NCBI GenBank assembly: GCA_964036045.1
Contig: OZ038399.1
Location: 25,657,349 to 25,721,348 of the forward strand
Origin: Eutreptiella sp. 'Long Island Sound 2002'
Lineage: Eukaryota > Euglenozoa > Euglenophyceae > Eutreptiales > Eutreptiaceae
Length of the DNA stretch: 64,000 nt
Reading direction: 5' to 3'
Shown here: piece by piece, positions 27,463 through 40,750 of the stretch
Layout: each line of letters starts with the position of its first letter
Position numbering within the stretch: the first letter of the stretch is position 1
Translations under genes and position numbers: made by a program
The notes under the pieces: model-generated
Told to the model about the DNA's origin: nothing
The model's input: the letters and a program-made list of their open reading frames with translations, nothing else
Database searches by the model: none

Positions 27463-30400
27463 TCCCGTGCCCAGCACTGGGGACTTCCGAAACGGCAACG
27501 GCAGTGTAAATATAGTCATTTTGCCCACACCCGGGCTTCCCAATTGGGGTGTTTCAGCAGCCTCTTTTCTTTTTCTCAAAAGACCCAAAAGATGGTACTT
27601 GTGATCGAGCAACTTTGCCGACATGCGGGCCTCTAGGGCTCAAGGGTTAGCAAGCCAGCCGTGGGCCTATTCCCCTACTAAAACGCATGATGTGAGTCAC
27701 TTGCGTGTTAGATGGTAGGGCTGATGCAGCCCCGTGGCCCACATACGATCTCTTGAGATGCCATGGATTAAGTAGCCGTGTCTTAATTTTATCACGTGTT
27801 GAGCAATGGGCACCCCCGAGTTGGAGGGGTTGATGGAGGTGTTGCAACACATAGAGGATAACGAAGAGCCGGATTTGGTGAACAAGTGGTGGTATGGTAA
27901 TGATTGCATAGATGCATAACTAGTACCACGTGATTCCGGGTGCAAATGGAGATATAACGACTAAAACGACAATCGAATGGCATGGGTTAGGTAGCCGATT
28001 ATGGTTTTTTCCTCATTGTGATATTCGGGGAACCCCGGGGACAATAGTTGTGATGTAGCCACATTGCCTACCTTTGCGACCAACAGATATGGTGCAACAC
28101 CTGGTTTTCTCCCCGTATTGAGCATTGGGAATCCGTGATGTAGCTATGTGCCGGCACCTGTAGTATGTGTGTTTCTCCGCATGTGGGATATGGTGGAGAG
28201 GGCAGCGGTTAGGTACCTAGTTCTTGTTTTGTTCCCGTGCCCAGCACTGGGGACTTCCGAAACGGCAACGTCAGTGTAAATATAGCCATTTTGCCCACAC
28301 CCGGGCTTCCCAATTGGGGTGTTTCAGCAGCCTCTTCTCTTTTTCTCTCTATGCTTAGACTTCAGGACCCAAAAGATGGTACTTGTGATCGAGCAACTTT
28401 GCCGACATGCGGGCCTCTAGGGCTCAAGGGTTAGCAAGCCAGCTGTGGGCCTATTCCCCTACTAAAACGCATGATGTGAGTCACTTGCGTGTTAGATGCT
28501 AGGGCCGATGCAGCCCCGTGGCCCACATACGATCTCTTGAGATGCCATGGATTAAGTAGCTGTGTCTTAATTTTATCACGTGTTGAGCAATGGGCACCCC
28601 CCGAGTTGGAGGGGTTAATGTAGCCGCTGGGCCGACATTTGCCCCCCCCCCCCCCGGGATGGATAGGTTTGGATGGCTAGTTATGATCTCGTTTTCGTTC
28701 TCAGCACTTGGGGCTGATGGTAGGGGTGATGTAGCCATGTTGCCCACACGTCGCTGCTCCAAAAGGAATGGCTCGAGTAGCCACTTTTGCTCTTGCTGCC
28801 GTGCTAAACATTGGTGGACCTCCAAACTAGCACAGGTGATGTAGGCATCTTGCACACATGAGCCCCCCCCCCCCCAAAAGGACAAGGTTCCATTTCCCAT
28901 TTCAGATTTTGTCGTTCTGCCAAGCATTGATTACACCAAAGATGATAAGGCTGATGTAGCCATTTAGCTCACTGAGGGTGTCATGGGATGGCATGGGTTA
29001 AGTAGCAACTTCTAATATTTTCTCCGTCATGACCATGGAGGACCCCTCAGACGGTAAAGGTGATGCAGCCCCTTTGCTTGCACCATGGCCTCTGAGACGC
29101 CATGGGTTACACAGCCACTTCTGATTTTTTCCGGGAGCTCAACACTAGGAACCCTGTGATGGCACGGGTGACCTAGCCGTATTGCCTCGATTCGGGCCCC
29201 TGAGCCTGCATGGTTTAGATGTCCCTTTCCCATTTTCTTTCTTTCTCAGCACCGGGGACCCCCGAGATCCCCGGGATGATGTAGCCACTTTGCACACAAA
29301 TGGGCTTATGAAATAGCATGGGTTTAGTTTGGCACTTCTTTTTCTGTTCCTCTGATGGGCACCACGGACCTCTTGAATGGCATAGGTGATGGAGCGACTT
29401 TCTCCACATAGGGGCCCGTGAAATTCGCATGGGTTAGGTACCCACTTTTGCTTTTGTCCTCATAGTGCATATAGGGGGCCTTGGGGCTGGTAGGTGTGAC
29501 GTAATGACATTGCCACCTATGGGACCAGGAGATGAGGTAGCGACTTCTGATTTTCTCCCCGCATTTAGCATTGGAATCCCTGCAGATGGCAGAGCTAATG
29601 TAGGTATTGTGGCGACATGTGGGCTCTCGACACGGCAGGGGTTGGGTAGCCAATTTTGAGGTTGTGCCCGTGATGAGCACTAAACACTTCGGAGATGTCA
29701 GGCGGGACGGAGCCATTTTGCCGGACACTGCCTTCCCGAATTGGAAGTGCACCCGGCCACTTCCTATTCTTTCCCCATGCTAAGATTTTGGGACCGCCAA
29801 GACGGGAGGGGCCGTGTACCCATTTTGCCCACCCGTGGCCCTCTAGAGTTCAAAGGTTAGCGAGCCACATGTGATCATGTTCCCCTACTAAAAGGGTAGG
29901 ACCCCCGAGATGGCACGTGTGATGTGAACATCTTGCCCTCACACGCTCACCTCCCGCTGCAGGCAGCCTCTTCTGAGTTGTCCGCGTGCTAGGCATTGAG
30001 CTGAAGAGATGTGGTAGGGCCCATACATCTGTTGAGATGGCATGGGTTAAGTAGCCACATCTGGTTTTAGCCATGGGGTCAGCGTTCGGGACGCATGAGA
30101 TGGGAGGGGTAATGTAGCTGCTATGGTGGCACATTCCCCTCTGAGTCAAAAGGGTTTGGGGGGCTCGTTGTGCTCTTGTTATCGTTTCGAGTACTCTGCT
30201 CTGTTGGCAGGGGTGATTTAGATATGTTGCCCACACATCGCACCCTCCAAAGGAAGGGTTCCGGCCGCCACATCTAATCTTTTTCCCGCCCTAAACTTTG
30301 GGCGACCTCCGAGATGACGTGGGTGATGTAGGCATCTTGCACACGTGAAGCTGCTGAGCGCACAGGGGTTCGTCACACTTCTAATTGTGTCCCTATGCCA

Positions 30401-31489
30401 ACCACTAGGTACACGAAGGATTGCAGGATTCATGTACCCTGTTTGCCCACCAACAATCTACCAAGATTGCATGGGTTAAGTAACTAGTCTTCTTTTGGAG
30501 CTATAGGGCAGCCGGCATGCTAGGGGTGATGGAACCACTTTGAGTGGACATTGTCCCCGAGACGGCATGGTTTAGGAACCCACATAGGACTTTGTCTCGG
30601 TGCTAAGCACCGAAAACCCCCGTGATCGTAGGGGTGATTTAGGCACGTTGTCTTGATGTGGGCCTCGGAGGGTGCACGGTTTAGGTGCACGGGCCAATGT
30701 GTGGGTAAACAAGCTATATTGCCTGTGCAATGCCCGGTCCGTGGTGCCGAGCCGACGAACAGAATCAACGGTGACAAGGTAAACCCATGGTACCTCACGG
30801 GCCCATATGAGAGCACATTGGCTACATCATCCGGGATATCTCGGGGGTCCTCAGTGCCACTTTGGGATTTTGGTCCTCGTGCTGAGTTTTGGGGACCCCT
30901 TAGAGTCGAGGTGCTGTAACCACTTCGCCCATCTGTGGAACCAGTGGATTAACTAACGACTTCTGATTTTTCCCCTGTCTTGAGCGTTGGTAACCCCCAA
31001 AATGGCAAGGTGGATGTAGTTGTTTGCCGGCTCATGTGGTACGTATGCGTGTCCGCATGCGGGATATGGTGCTGGCATATGGACTGTAATAGACGGCAAG
31101 GGTTGGGTAGCCAATTGTCATCTTGTTCTTGTGCTCAACACTGGGGAATTCTTAGATGGCAATGGCAGGGGTGACGTAGCCATTTTCTGCACACATAGAC
31201 TCCCTAATTGGGGTGTTTCGGCAGCCTCCTCCCAATAGCTCCCCGTGCTAGGAATTTTGGACCCACAAGATAGCTGTGGTGATCTAGCCGCGTTGCCACA
31301 TGGGCCTCCGGAGGCCAAGGGTCAGCGAGCCACCTGTGATCATGTCCCCCTACTAAAACGGTGTTGCCGCGTAGATGGCATGCGTGATGTGGACACCCCC
31401 CCCACCTCCCACCCGCCGTGACTTAGCCACTTGCGTTTTGTCCACGTGCTAAGCATTGATAACCCGAGAGGTTGTAGGGCTAATATAGC
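27463..31489. repeat. ~108-bp satellite of unit B, with empty target site
   Basis: It matches 7019-8265 plus 19028-21815. The join at 28702-28706 has a single CAGCA and is the pre-insertion site of the chromovirus. Poly-C runs near 28642-28655 and 28863-28875 differ in length from the other copies. Confidence 0.9.
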
Positions 31490-32040
31490 GCAAAGCACAA
31501 TCAAGTCAGACTCTTCAGTGGGTCATAAGGCTGTGAAATAGTGAAGGACGGATCAAGCGTGCTCAGTAACATACAAAGCATTAAGCACAGAATTGTATCT
31601 TTCACTGTAAACCAGAGCTGTGCCTTTTCGTCCTCAAACAACTTGGCTTTGCATTACCGATTCATTTACAACAAACACTATGAACGAATGGTGGATCATT
31701 CAAAACGCAAACAGTGAATTTTGGGCGCGCGAGTGCGCGTGGTTGCTGAGGCCGCAAATCGGCAGTCTGTCAAAAAATAGACAGAAAAAATAGGAAATGG
31801 GGAAACACGAGAGAGAGAAGATCCCCAACAGGAATCCTCCCACCCACCCTATCAAAGTGAAGCCAGGGCCGCTATCTCCGAGCCGAGCCAAAGGCATTGG
31901 CGCGCGCAGGAACCCGTCATGGGGCAGCCTTTGGCACGCCAGTACTTTACCCACCATGTGACCCATGGGCGTGTCTGGACCTGCTTGGCACCGAGTTTGG
32001 TCAGGACTGTTAGCATGTTGGTGGATTTATCACCCCTATT

Positions 32041-32710
32041 TCAAGCCCAGAAGTCACATTTTGACGCCAGACCTAGGCACAGTGAAGGGAGCACGGATGG
32101 CGCGTTTGGTGACCAAGGGTCTGGCCATCGCTGTACATTGGACCGGGAAATGTTAGCCACGGACAGGACTTTAGAATGCAGTTGCGGGTGTATGTCATTT
32201 TTGGGGTGTAGGCACTGGGACACTTCAAGCACGTGGATGCACGAACCCATTTGTTCGAACTGGACGGGCATGCAGTAAATCGAGGCGAGAGTATGCTGGA
32301 ATTCAGGAAGGCGCTGGAACAGCACTGATTTTTGGCCAAACAAGTAGATATTATCACGGTAACGGCACGCAAGGATGTGGGGGGTAAAAAGGGCAACTGC
32401 AGTATTCTTGGGTCTCCTTGACCACCATATAGATACAAGCCAACTGGGCCGAATTCGGCCCCCCCATGGGCAGTCCCTGGACCTGATTGAGGACCCAGGC
32501 CCCGACACGGAAAAGCCCGTTTCTGGACAGTTCATAATCAATATAGTCCAAGACGAGGTGCAGGGGTATATTCACAAAATAGGAGGTGGCAGTTGAATCC
32601 AACCGGTCTTCTGATTTAGCATTTTTCGACACAGCGAACCACGAAATCGGGCGGCGGGAGCGTCGGGGTTCCTGGACCTTGGTCAGCGCATAGACTACAG
32701 CGTCTTGCAC
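32041..32710 (-). pseudogene. Diverged reverse transcriptase, copy B
   Basis: Same motifs and same two frame changes as copy A. Small differences include GLPMGGPNSAQ in place of GLPMGVPNSPQ, which alters the motif-B region. The frame holding the first motifs is open for 118 residues. Confidence 0.6.
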
Positions 32711-33821
32711 ATGGGGGGGTGGGTATTTCTGTATACATGTTTACCATGTCTTGTTCGGCTCCACACCACTCCATGGGGTCACTGGCAGCCGAGTCGCAGG
32801 CTGTGGTGAAGCGCTGTTTACACTCCTGCATGTTCCAGCCCTCGAGGTTAGACGACAGTTCAGAAAAGGATTTAATGAGCAGGGACAGACACCGGCCCAC
32901 GAGTGAACCTTCATGGGAGGAGGATGAAGAAGATGCATCTTCCTCGGCTTGTTTTTTCTTGGCCTTTTTTCTCCGTGCTTGTTTGTCGTTGTCATTGGAT
33001 TCATTTCCCGACTCCTCGGAAGATCAGTTTTGAGACTTGGCCCATTCTTGAATAGAGATGTCACGGGAGGCATCAACACCGCCCACAATGGACTCTATGG
33101 TTCCTTTTTTGGGGATCCATGCCAACACCGGCTCGCCGTAGGACCATGAGTTTCCCGATGCGTGCTCATTCACGTGGTTAGTGAATGCATGGGCATAGGA
33201 TTTTGTCTTGAAGACAAAGATGACGGTAACAAAAATAAACACGGAGTCTTTGCGGGTGAAAGAGATAGTGCCACGGAAGCCACGAGACCGAGATTGAGCA
33301 AATGTAATGAGGTCGGCCGGGGCCGTAGCCGGGTCCCAACCCGTGGTGAGAACCGATTCCTTTGGATCAAAAGATCCTTCATACCGTGAATTTTTTTTAG
33401 CAATGGATTTTTTGCTAAAGAGTCTTTCTTGCACGCAAAGTTCGGTGGACTCTCTTTCAAGCGCAATACGGGACTTCTCAATCGTCTCTTTCATGTAGGA
33501 ATAGTACGCGCGGTTGTATGGGCATTGACAATCCTTCGTGAAATGGGATGCATCACCACATTTAATGCAAAGGTAGGGGCCGCCGGGAGAGTGGGAATTG
33601 CCATGGCTCTTGCCATCACTTTTGACGCCTTTTCCGGCCTTTCCTTTCGCGCCTTTACCCTTTCCTTTGCCGGCTTTGCCTTTGCCGTCACGGCCTTTGG
33701 AGCCGGAGTATGATTGATAGGAATTCCAAGAAGGGTAGTCATGGGCATACCCAGAATCATGTTGCCAAAAGTCCGCCCAAGATTCGTTCCATGAAGAGTC
33801 CCAATTGTTATTCCAAGCCAT
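32616..33821 (-). pseudogene. ORF1 CCHC protein, copy B, different nonsense codon
   Basis: Same 401-codon length as copy A. Codon TAA of copy A is TCA here, but another TCA (intact in A) has become TGA at 33024-33026, also in copy C. The open part is 265 residues and includes the knuckle. Confidence 0.75.
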
Positions 33822-34210
33822 GAGATAGATGAGTCAAATTTTTTCACGTGTTTGCACCTTGCCAAAGTAGTAGAGTTACTCTCACGCACTACGTCTCCGT
33901 GTGATCGGTTCCAGAGCAAAGCACAATCAAGTCAGACTCTTCAATGGGCCATAAGGCTGTGAAATAGTGAAGGACGGATCAAGCGTGCTCAGTAACATAC
34001 AAAGCATTAAACACGGGATTGTATCTTTCACCGTAAACCAGAGCTGTGCCTTTTCGTCCTCAAACAACTTGGCTTTGCATTAACGATTCATTTACAACAA
34101 ACACTATGAACGACCGGTGGATCATTCAAAACGCAAACAGTGAATTTTGGGCGCGCGAGTGCGCGTGGTCGCTGAGGCCGCAAATCGGCAGTCAATCAAA
34201 AAATAGAAAG

Positions 34211-34310
34211 ACCTGCCAAAGTAGTAGAGTTACTCTCACGCACTACGTCTCCGTGTGATCGGTTCCAGAGCAAAGCACAATCAAGTCAGACTATAGTGGT
34301 ATGTCAGTGG
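34211..34310. repeat. Rearranged retroelement fragment at the satellite border
   Basis: From GCCAAAGTAGTAGAG to GTCAGACT (about 34215-34292) the sequence repeats 33862-33941, that is, the retroelement flank and the start of its right terminal repeat. It then changes to ATAGTGGTATGTCAG and the 306-bp satellite starts. It looks like a template-switch or end-joining scar. Confidence 0.75.
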
Positions 34311-37300
34311 CCCTCACTAGGCTACGACTCACGATCGATCCCCTAGTCTAGCTTCTGCCCTACTTCCGATGTGTTGAAACGACCACTGCGCAAAGAGACT
34401 CGTGCCAGAGTTGTCAGAACTGCCCTGTTGCTTTCAGTGTGGCAGAGAGAAGTGAAAATTGAAGGGTCTCATCTGCAGGGGGTTTTGCGCCAGTGCGCCG
34501 CTGTAACTCGCTGTCTTGAGGTCGGTGACGTGGGGGAGGGATCGGTAACGGCACCCGGGGTCTAGCATGGCTAGATGTCGGGTATGGGGAACCTGCAACC
34601 CTAGAGCACCCGGAGGCCCTCACTAGGCTACGACTCACGATCCATCCCCTAGTCTAGCTTCTGCCCTACTTCCGATGTGTTGAAACGACCACTGCGCAAA
34701 GCGACTCGTGCCAGAGTTGTCAGAACTGCCCTGTTGCTTTCAGTGTGGCAGAGAGAAGTGAAAATTGAAGGGTTTCATCTGCAGGGGGTTTTGCGCCAGT
34801 GCGCCGCTGTAACTGGCTGTCTTGAGGTCGGTGACATGGGGAAGGGATCGGTAACGGCACCCGGGGTTAAGCATGGCTAGATGTCGGGTATGGGGAACCT
34901 GCAACCCTAGAGCACCCGGAGGCCCTCACTGGGCTACGACTCACGATCCATTCCCTAGTCTAGCTTCTGCCCTACTTCCGATGTGCTGAAACGACCACTG
35001 CGCAAAGCGAGTCGTGCCAGAGTTGTCAGAACTGCCCTGTTGCTTTCAGTGTGGCAGAGAGAAGTGAAAAGTGAGGGGTTTCTTCTACAGGGGGTTTTCC
35101 GCCAGTGCGCCGCTGTAACTCGCTGTCTTGAGGTCGGTGACGTGGGGGGGGGATCGGTAACGGCACCCGGGGTCAAGCATGGCGAGATGTCGGGTATGGG
35201 GAACCTGCAACCCTAGAGCACCCGGAGGCCCTCACTGGGCTACGACTCACGATCCATCCCCTAGTCTAGCTTCTGCCCTACTTCCGATGTGCTGAAACGA
35301 CCACTCCGCAAAGCGACTCGTGCCAGAGTTGTCAGAACTGCCCTGTTGTTTTCAGTGTGGCAGAGAGAAGTGAAAATTGAGGGGGTTCGTCTGCAGGGGG
35401 TTTTGCGCCAGTGCGCCGCTGTAACTCGCTGTCTTGAGGTCGGTGACATGGGGGAGGGATCGGTAACGGCACCCGGGGTCAAGCATGGCTAGATGTCGGG
35501 TATGGGGAACCTGCAACCCTAGAGCACCCGGAGGCCCTCACTGGGCTACGACTCACGATCCATCCCCTAGTCTAGCTTCTGCCCTACTTCCGATGTGCTG
35601 AAACGACCACTGCGCAAAGCGAGTCGTGCCACAGTTGTCAGAACTGCCGTGTTGCTTTCAGTGTGGCAGAGAGAAGTGAAAATTGAGGGGTTTCGTCTGC
35701 AGGGGGTTTTGCGCCAGTGCACCGCTGTAACTCGCCGTCTTGAGGTCGGTGACGTGGGGGAGGGATCGGTAACGGCACCCGGGGTCTAGCATGGCGAGAT
35801 GTCGGGTATGGGGAATTTGCAACCCTAGAGCACCCGGAGGCTCTCACTGGGCTACGACTCACGATCCATCCCCTAGTCTAGCTTCTGCCCTACTTCCGAT
35901 GTGCTGAAACGACCACTGCGCAAAGCTACTCGTGCCAGAGTTGTCAGAACTGCCCTGTTGCTTTCAGTGTGGCAGAGAGAAGTGAAAATTGAGGGGGTTC
36001 GTCTGCAGGGGGTTTTGCGCCAGTGCGCCGCTGTAACTCGCTGTCTTGAGGTCGGTGACGTGGGGGAGGGATCGGTAACGGCACCCGGGGTCAAGCATGG
36101 CTAGATGTCGGGTATGGGGAATTTGCAATCCTAGAGCACCCGGAGGCCCTCACTGGGCTACGACTCACGATCCATCCCCTAGTCTAGCTTCTGCCCTACT
36201 TCCGATGTGTTGAAACGACCACTACGCAAAGCTACTCGTGCCAGAGTTGTCAGAACTGCCCTGTTGCTTTCAGTGTGGCAGAGAGAAGTGAAAATTGAGG
36301 GGGTTCGTCTGCAGGGGGTTTTGCGCCAGTGCGCCGCTGTAACTCGCTGTCTTGAGGTCGGTGACGTGGGGGGGGGATCGGTAACGGCACCCGGGGTCTA
36401 GAATGGCGAGATGTCGGGTATGGGGAACCTACAACCCTAGAGCACCCGGAGGCCCTCACTGGGCTACGACTCACGATCCATCCCCTAGTCTAGCTTTTGC
36501 CCTACTTCCGATGTGCTGAAACGACCACTGCGCAAAGCGACTCGTGCCAGAGTTGTCAGAACTGCCCTGTTGCTTTCAGTGTGGCAGAGAGAAGTGAAAA
36601 TTGAGGGGTTTCATCTGCAGGGGGTTTTGCGCCAGTGCGCCGCTGTAACTCGCTATCTTGAGGTCGGTGACGTGGGGGAGGGATCGGTAACGGCACCCGG
36701 GGTCAAGCATGGCTAGATGTCGGGTATGGGGAACCTGCAAGCCTAGAGCACCCGGAGGCCCTCACTAGGCTACGACTCACGATCCATCCCCTAGTCTAGC
36801 TTCTGCCCTACTTCCGATGTGCTGAAACGACCACTGCGCAAAGCTACTCGTGCCAGAGTTGTCAGAACTGCCCTGTTGCTTTCAGTGTGGCAGAGAGAAG
36901 TGAAAATTGAGGGGGTTCGTCTGCAGGGGGTTTTCCGCCAGTGCGCCGCTGTAACTCGCTGTCTTGAGGTCGGTGACGTGGGGGGGGATTCGTAACGGCA
37001 CCCGGGGTCTAGCATGGCGAGATGTCGGGTATGGGGAACCTACAACCCTAGAGCACCCGGAGGCCCTCACTGGGCTACGACTCACGATCCATCCCCTAGT
37101 CTAGCTTTTGCCCTACTTCCGATGTGCTGAAACGACCACTGCGCAAAGCGACTCGTGCCAGAGTTGTCAGAACTGCCCTGTTGCTTTCAGTGTGGCAGAG
37201 AGAAGTGAAAATGGAGGGGTTTCATCTGCAGGGGGTTTTGCGCCAGTTCGCCGCTGTAACTCGCTGTCTTGAGGTCGGTGACGTGGGGGAGGGATCGGTA

Positions 37301-37558
37301 ACGGCACCCGGGGTCTAGCATGGCTAGATGTCGGGTACGGGGAACCTGCAACCCTAGAGCACCCGGAGGCCCTCACTGGGCTACGACCCACGATCCATCC
37401 CCTAGTCTAGCTTCTGCCCTACTTCCGATGTGCTGAAACGACCACTGCGCAAAGCGACTTGTGCCAGAGTTGTCAGAACTGCCGTGTTGCTTTCAGTGTG
37501 GCAGAGAGAAGTGAAAATTGAGGGGGTTCGTCTGCAGGGGGTTTTGCGCCAGTGCGCC

Positions 37559-37726
37559 GGATCTACACCCCCTAAATATTTGACAGACATACAGCCGTCA
37601 AATATTTAGGGGGTCTACACCCCCAAAATATTCGACGGATGCATGTCCGTCAAATATCTGATGCATGCCCATGCGTCAGTTATCGGGGGGGTCTACACTC
37701 CAAAAATATTTGACCGATGCATGCCC
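37559..37726. repeat. 168-bp hairpin-bearing insert in the array, copy 1
   Basis: It replaces about 200 bp of satellite. It contains a perfect 17-bp inverted repeat (37568-37584 with 37597-37613, arms CCCCCTAAATATTTGAC) around a 12-bp loop. Variants of GTCTACACCCCCAAAATATT followed by a GATGCATG-like phrase occur three times. No coding capacity. Confidence 0.9.
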
Positions 37727-40582
37727 CGACTCGTGCCAGAGTTGTCAGAACTGCCCTGTTGCTTTCAGTGTGGCAGAGAGAAGTGAAAATTGAGGGGTTT
37801 CATCTGCAGGGGGTTTTGCGCCAGTGCGCCGCTGTAACTCGCTGTCTTGAGGTCGGTGACATGGGGGAGGGATCGGTAACGGCACCCGGGGTCAAGCATG
37901 GCTAGATGTCGGGTATGGGGAACCTGCAACCCTAGAGCACCCGGAGGCCCTCACTGGGCTACGACTCACGATCCATCCCCTAGTCTAGCTTCTGCCCTAC
38001 TTCCGATGTGTTGAAACGACCACTGCGCAAAGCGACTCGTGCCAGAGTTGTCAGAACTGCCCTGTTGCTTTCAGTGTGGCAGAGAGAAGTGAAAATTGAG
38101 GGGGTTCGTCTGCAGGGGGTTTTGCGCCAGTGCGCCGCTGTAACTCGCTGTCTTGAGGTCGGTGACGTGGGGGAGGGATCGGTAACGGCACCCGGGGTCA
38201 AGCATGGCTAGATGTCGGGTATGGGGAATTTGCAATCCTAGAGCACCCGGAGGCCCTCACTGGGCTACGACTCACGATCCATCCCCTAGTCTAGCTTCTG
38301 CCCTACTTCCGATGTGTTGAAACGACCACTACGCAAAGCTACTCGTGCCAGAGTTGTCAGAACTGCCCTGTTGCTTTCAGTGTGGCAGAGAGAAGTGAAA
38401 ATTGAGGGGGTTCGTCTGCAGGGGGTTTTGCGCCAGTGCGCCGCTGTAACTCGCTGTCTTGAGGTCGGTGACGTGGGGGGGGGATCGGTAACGGCACCCG
38501 GGGTCTAGAATGGCGAGATGTCGGGTATGGGGAACCTACAACCCTAGAGCACCCGGAGGCCCTCACTGGGCTACGACTCACGATCCATCCCCTAGTCTAG
38601 CTTTTGCCCTACTTCCGATGTGCTGAAACGACCACTGCGCAAAGCGACTCGTGCCAGAGTTGTCAGAACTGCCCTGTTGCTTTCAGTGTGGCAGAGAGAA
38701 GTGAAAATTGAGGGGTTTCATCTGCAGGGGGTTTTGCGCCAGTGCGCCGCTGTAACTCGCTGTCTTGAGGTCGGTGACGTGGGGGAGGGATCGGTAACGG
38801 CACCCGGGGTCTAGCATGGCTAGATGTCGGGTATGGGGAATTTGCAACCCTAGAGCACCCGGAGGCCCTCACTGGGCTACGACTCACGATCCATCCCCTA
38901 GTCTAGCTTCTGCCCTACTTCCGATGTGCTGAAACGACCACTCCGCAAAGCGACTCGTGCCAGAGTTGTCAGAACTGCCCTGTTGCTTTCAGTGTGGCAG
39001 AGAGAAGTGAAAATTGAGGGGTTTCATCTGCAGGGGGTTTTGCGCCAGTGCGCCGCTGTAACTCGCTGTCTTGAGGTCGGTGACGTGGGGGAGGGATCGG
39101 TAACGGCACCCGGGGTCAAGCATGGCTAGATGTCGGGTATGGGGAACCTGCCAGCCTAGAGCACCCGGAGGCCCTCACTGGGCTACGACTCACGATCCAT
39201 CCCCTAGTCTAGCTTCTGCCCTACTTCCGATGTGCTGAAACGACCACTGCGCAAAGCTACTCGTGCCAGAGTTGTCAGAACTGCCCTGTTGCTTTCAGTG
39301 TGGCAGAGAGAAGTGAAAATTGAGGGGGTTCGTCTGCAGGGGGCTTTGCACCAGTGCGCCGCTGTAACTCGCTGTCTTGAGGTCGGTGACGTGGGGGGGG
39401 ATTCGTAACGGCACCCGGGGTCTAGCATGGCGAGATGTCGGGTATGGGGAACCTACAACCCTAGAGCACCCGGAGGCCCTCACTGGGCTACAACTCACGA
39501 TCCATCCCCTAGTCTAGCTTTTGCCCTACTTCCGATGTGCTGAAACGACCACTACGCAAAGCGAGTCGTGCCACAGTTGTCAGAACTGCCGTGTTGCTTT
39601 CAGTGTGGCAGAGAGAAGTGAAAATTGAGGGGTTTCATCTGCAGGGGGTTTTGCGCCAGTGCGCCGCTGTAACTCGCTGTCTTGAGGTCGGTGACGTGGG
39701 GGAGGGATCGGTAACGGCACCCGGGGTCAAGCATGGCTAGATGTCGGGTATGGGGAACCTGCCAGCCTAGAGCACCCGGAGGCCCTCACTGGGCTACGAC
39801 TCACGATCCATCCCCTAGTCTAGCTTCTGCCCTACTTCCGATGTGCTGAAACGACCACTGCGCAAAGCTACTCGTGCCAGAGTTGTCAGAACTGCCCTGT
39901 TGCTTTCAGTGTGGCAGAGAGAAGTGAAAATTGAGGGGGTTCGTCTGCAGGGGGCTTTGCACCAGTGCGCCGCTGTAACTCGCTGTCTTGAGGTCGGTGA
40001 CGTGGGGGGGGATTCGTAACGGCACCCGGGGTCTAGCATGGCGAGATGTCGGGTATGGGGAACCTACAACCCTAGAGCACCCGGAGGCCCTCACTGGGCT
40101 ACAACTCACGATCCATCCCCTAGTCTAGCGTTTGCCCTACTTCCGATGTGCTGAAACGACCACTACGCAAAGCGACTCGTGCCAGAGTTGTCAGAACTGC
40201 CCTGTTGCTTTCAGTGTGGCAGAGAGAAGTGAAAATGGAGGGGTTTCATCTGCAGGGGGTTTTGCGCCAGTTCGCCGCTGTAACTCGCTGTCTTGAGGTC
40301 GGTGACGTGGGGGAGGGATCGGTAACGGCACCCGGGGTCTAGCATGGCTAGATGTCGGGTACGGGGAACCTGCAACCCTAGAGCACCCGGAGGCCCTCAC
40401 TGGGCTACGACTCACGATCCATCCCCTAGTCTAGCTTCTGCCCTACTTCCGATGTGCTGAAACGACCACTGCGCAAAGCGACTCGTGCCAGAGTTGTCAG
40501 AACTGCCCTGTTGCTTTCAGTGTGGCAGAGAGAAGTGAAAATTGAGGGGGTTCGTCTGCAGGGGGTTTTGCGCCAGTGCGCC

Positions 40583-40750
40583 AGATCTACACCCCCTAAA
40601 TATTTGACAGACATACAGCCGTCAAATATTTAGGGGGTCTACACCCCCAAAATATTCGACGGATGCATGTCCGTCAAATATCTGATGCATGCCCATGCGT
40701 CAGTTATCGGGGGGGTCTACACTCCAAAAATATTTGACCGATGCATGCCC
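40583..40750. repeat. 168-bp hairpin-bearing insert, copy 2
   Basis: It is the same as copy 1 apart from about one base at the left border and sits exactly 3024 bp downstream of it in the same satellite context. It was therefore copied with its block rather than inserted again. Confidence 0.9.

Larger units (their letters stand above)
27463..34210. repeat. Long duplicated unit B (3' truncated)
   Basis: It corresponds to unit A from 7019 through the right terminal repeat of the small retroelement, without the LTR retrotransposon. It stops inside the right terminal repeat at 34210 and is followed by a rearranged piece and then the 306-bp satellite. Confidence 0.9.
31490..34210 (-). mobile_element. 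Small terminal-repeat retroelement, copy B, right end truncated
   Basis: The left repeat is complete at 31490-31826. The right repeat starts at 33916 and stops at 34210, after 295 of 337 bp. The coding part is the same as in copy A apart from substitutions. Confidence 0.75.
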
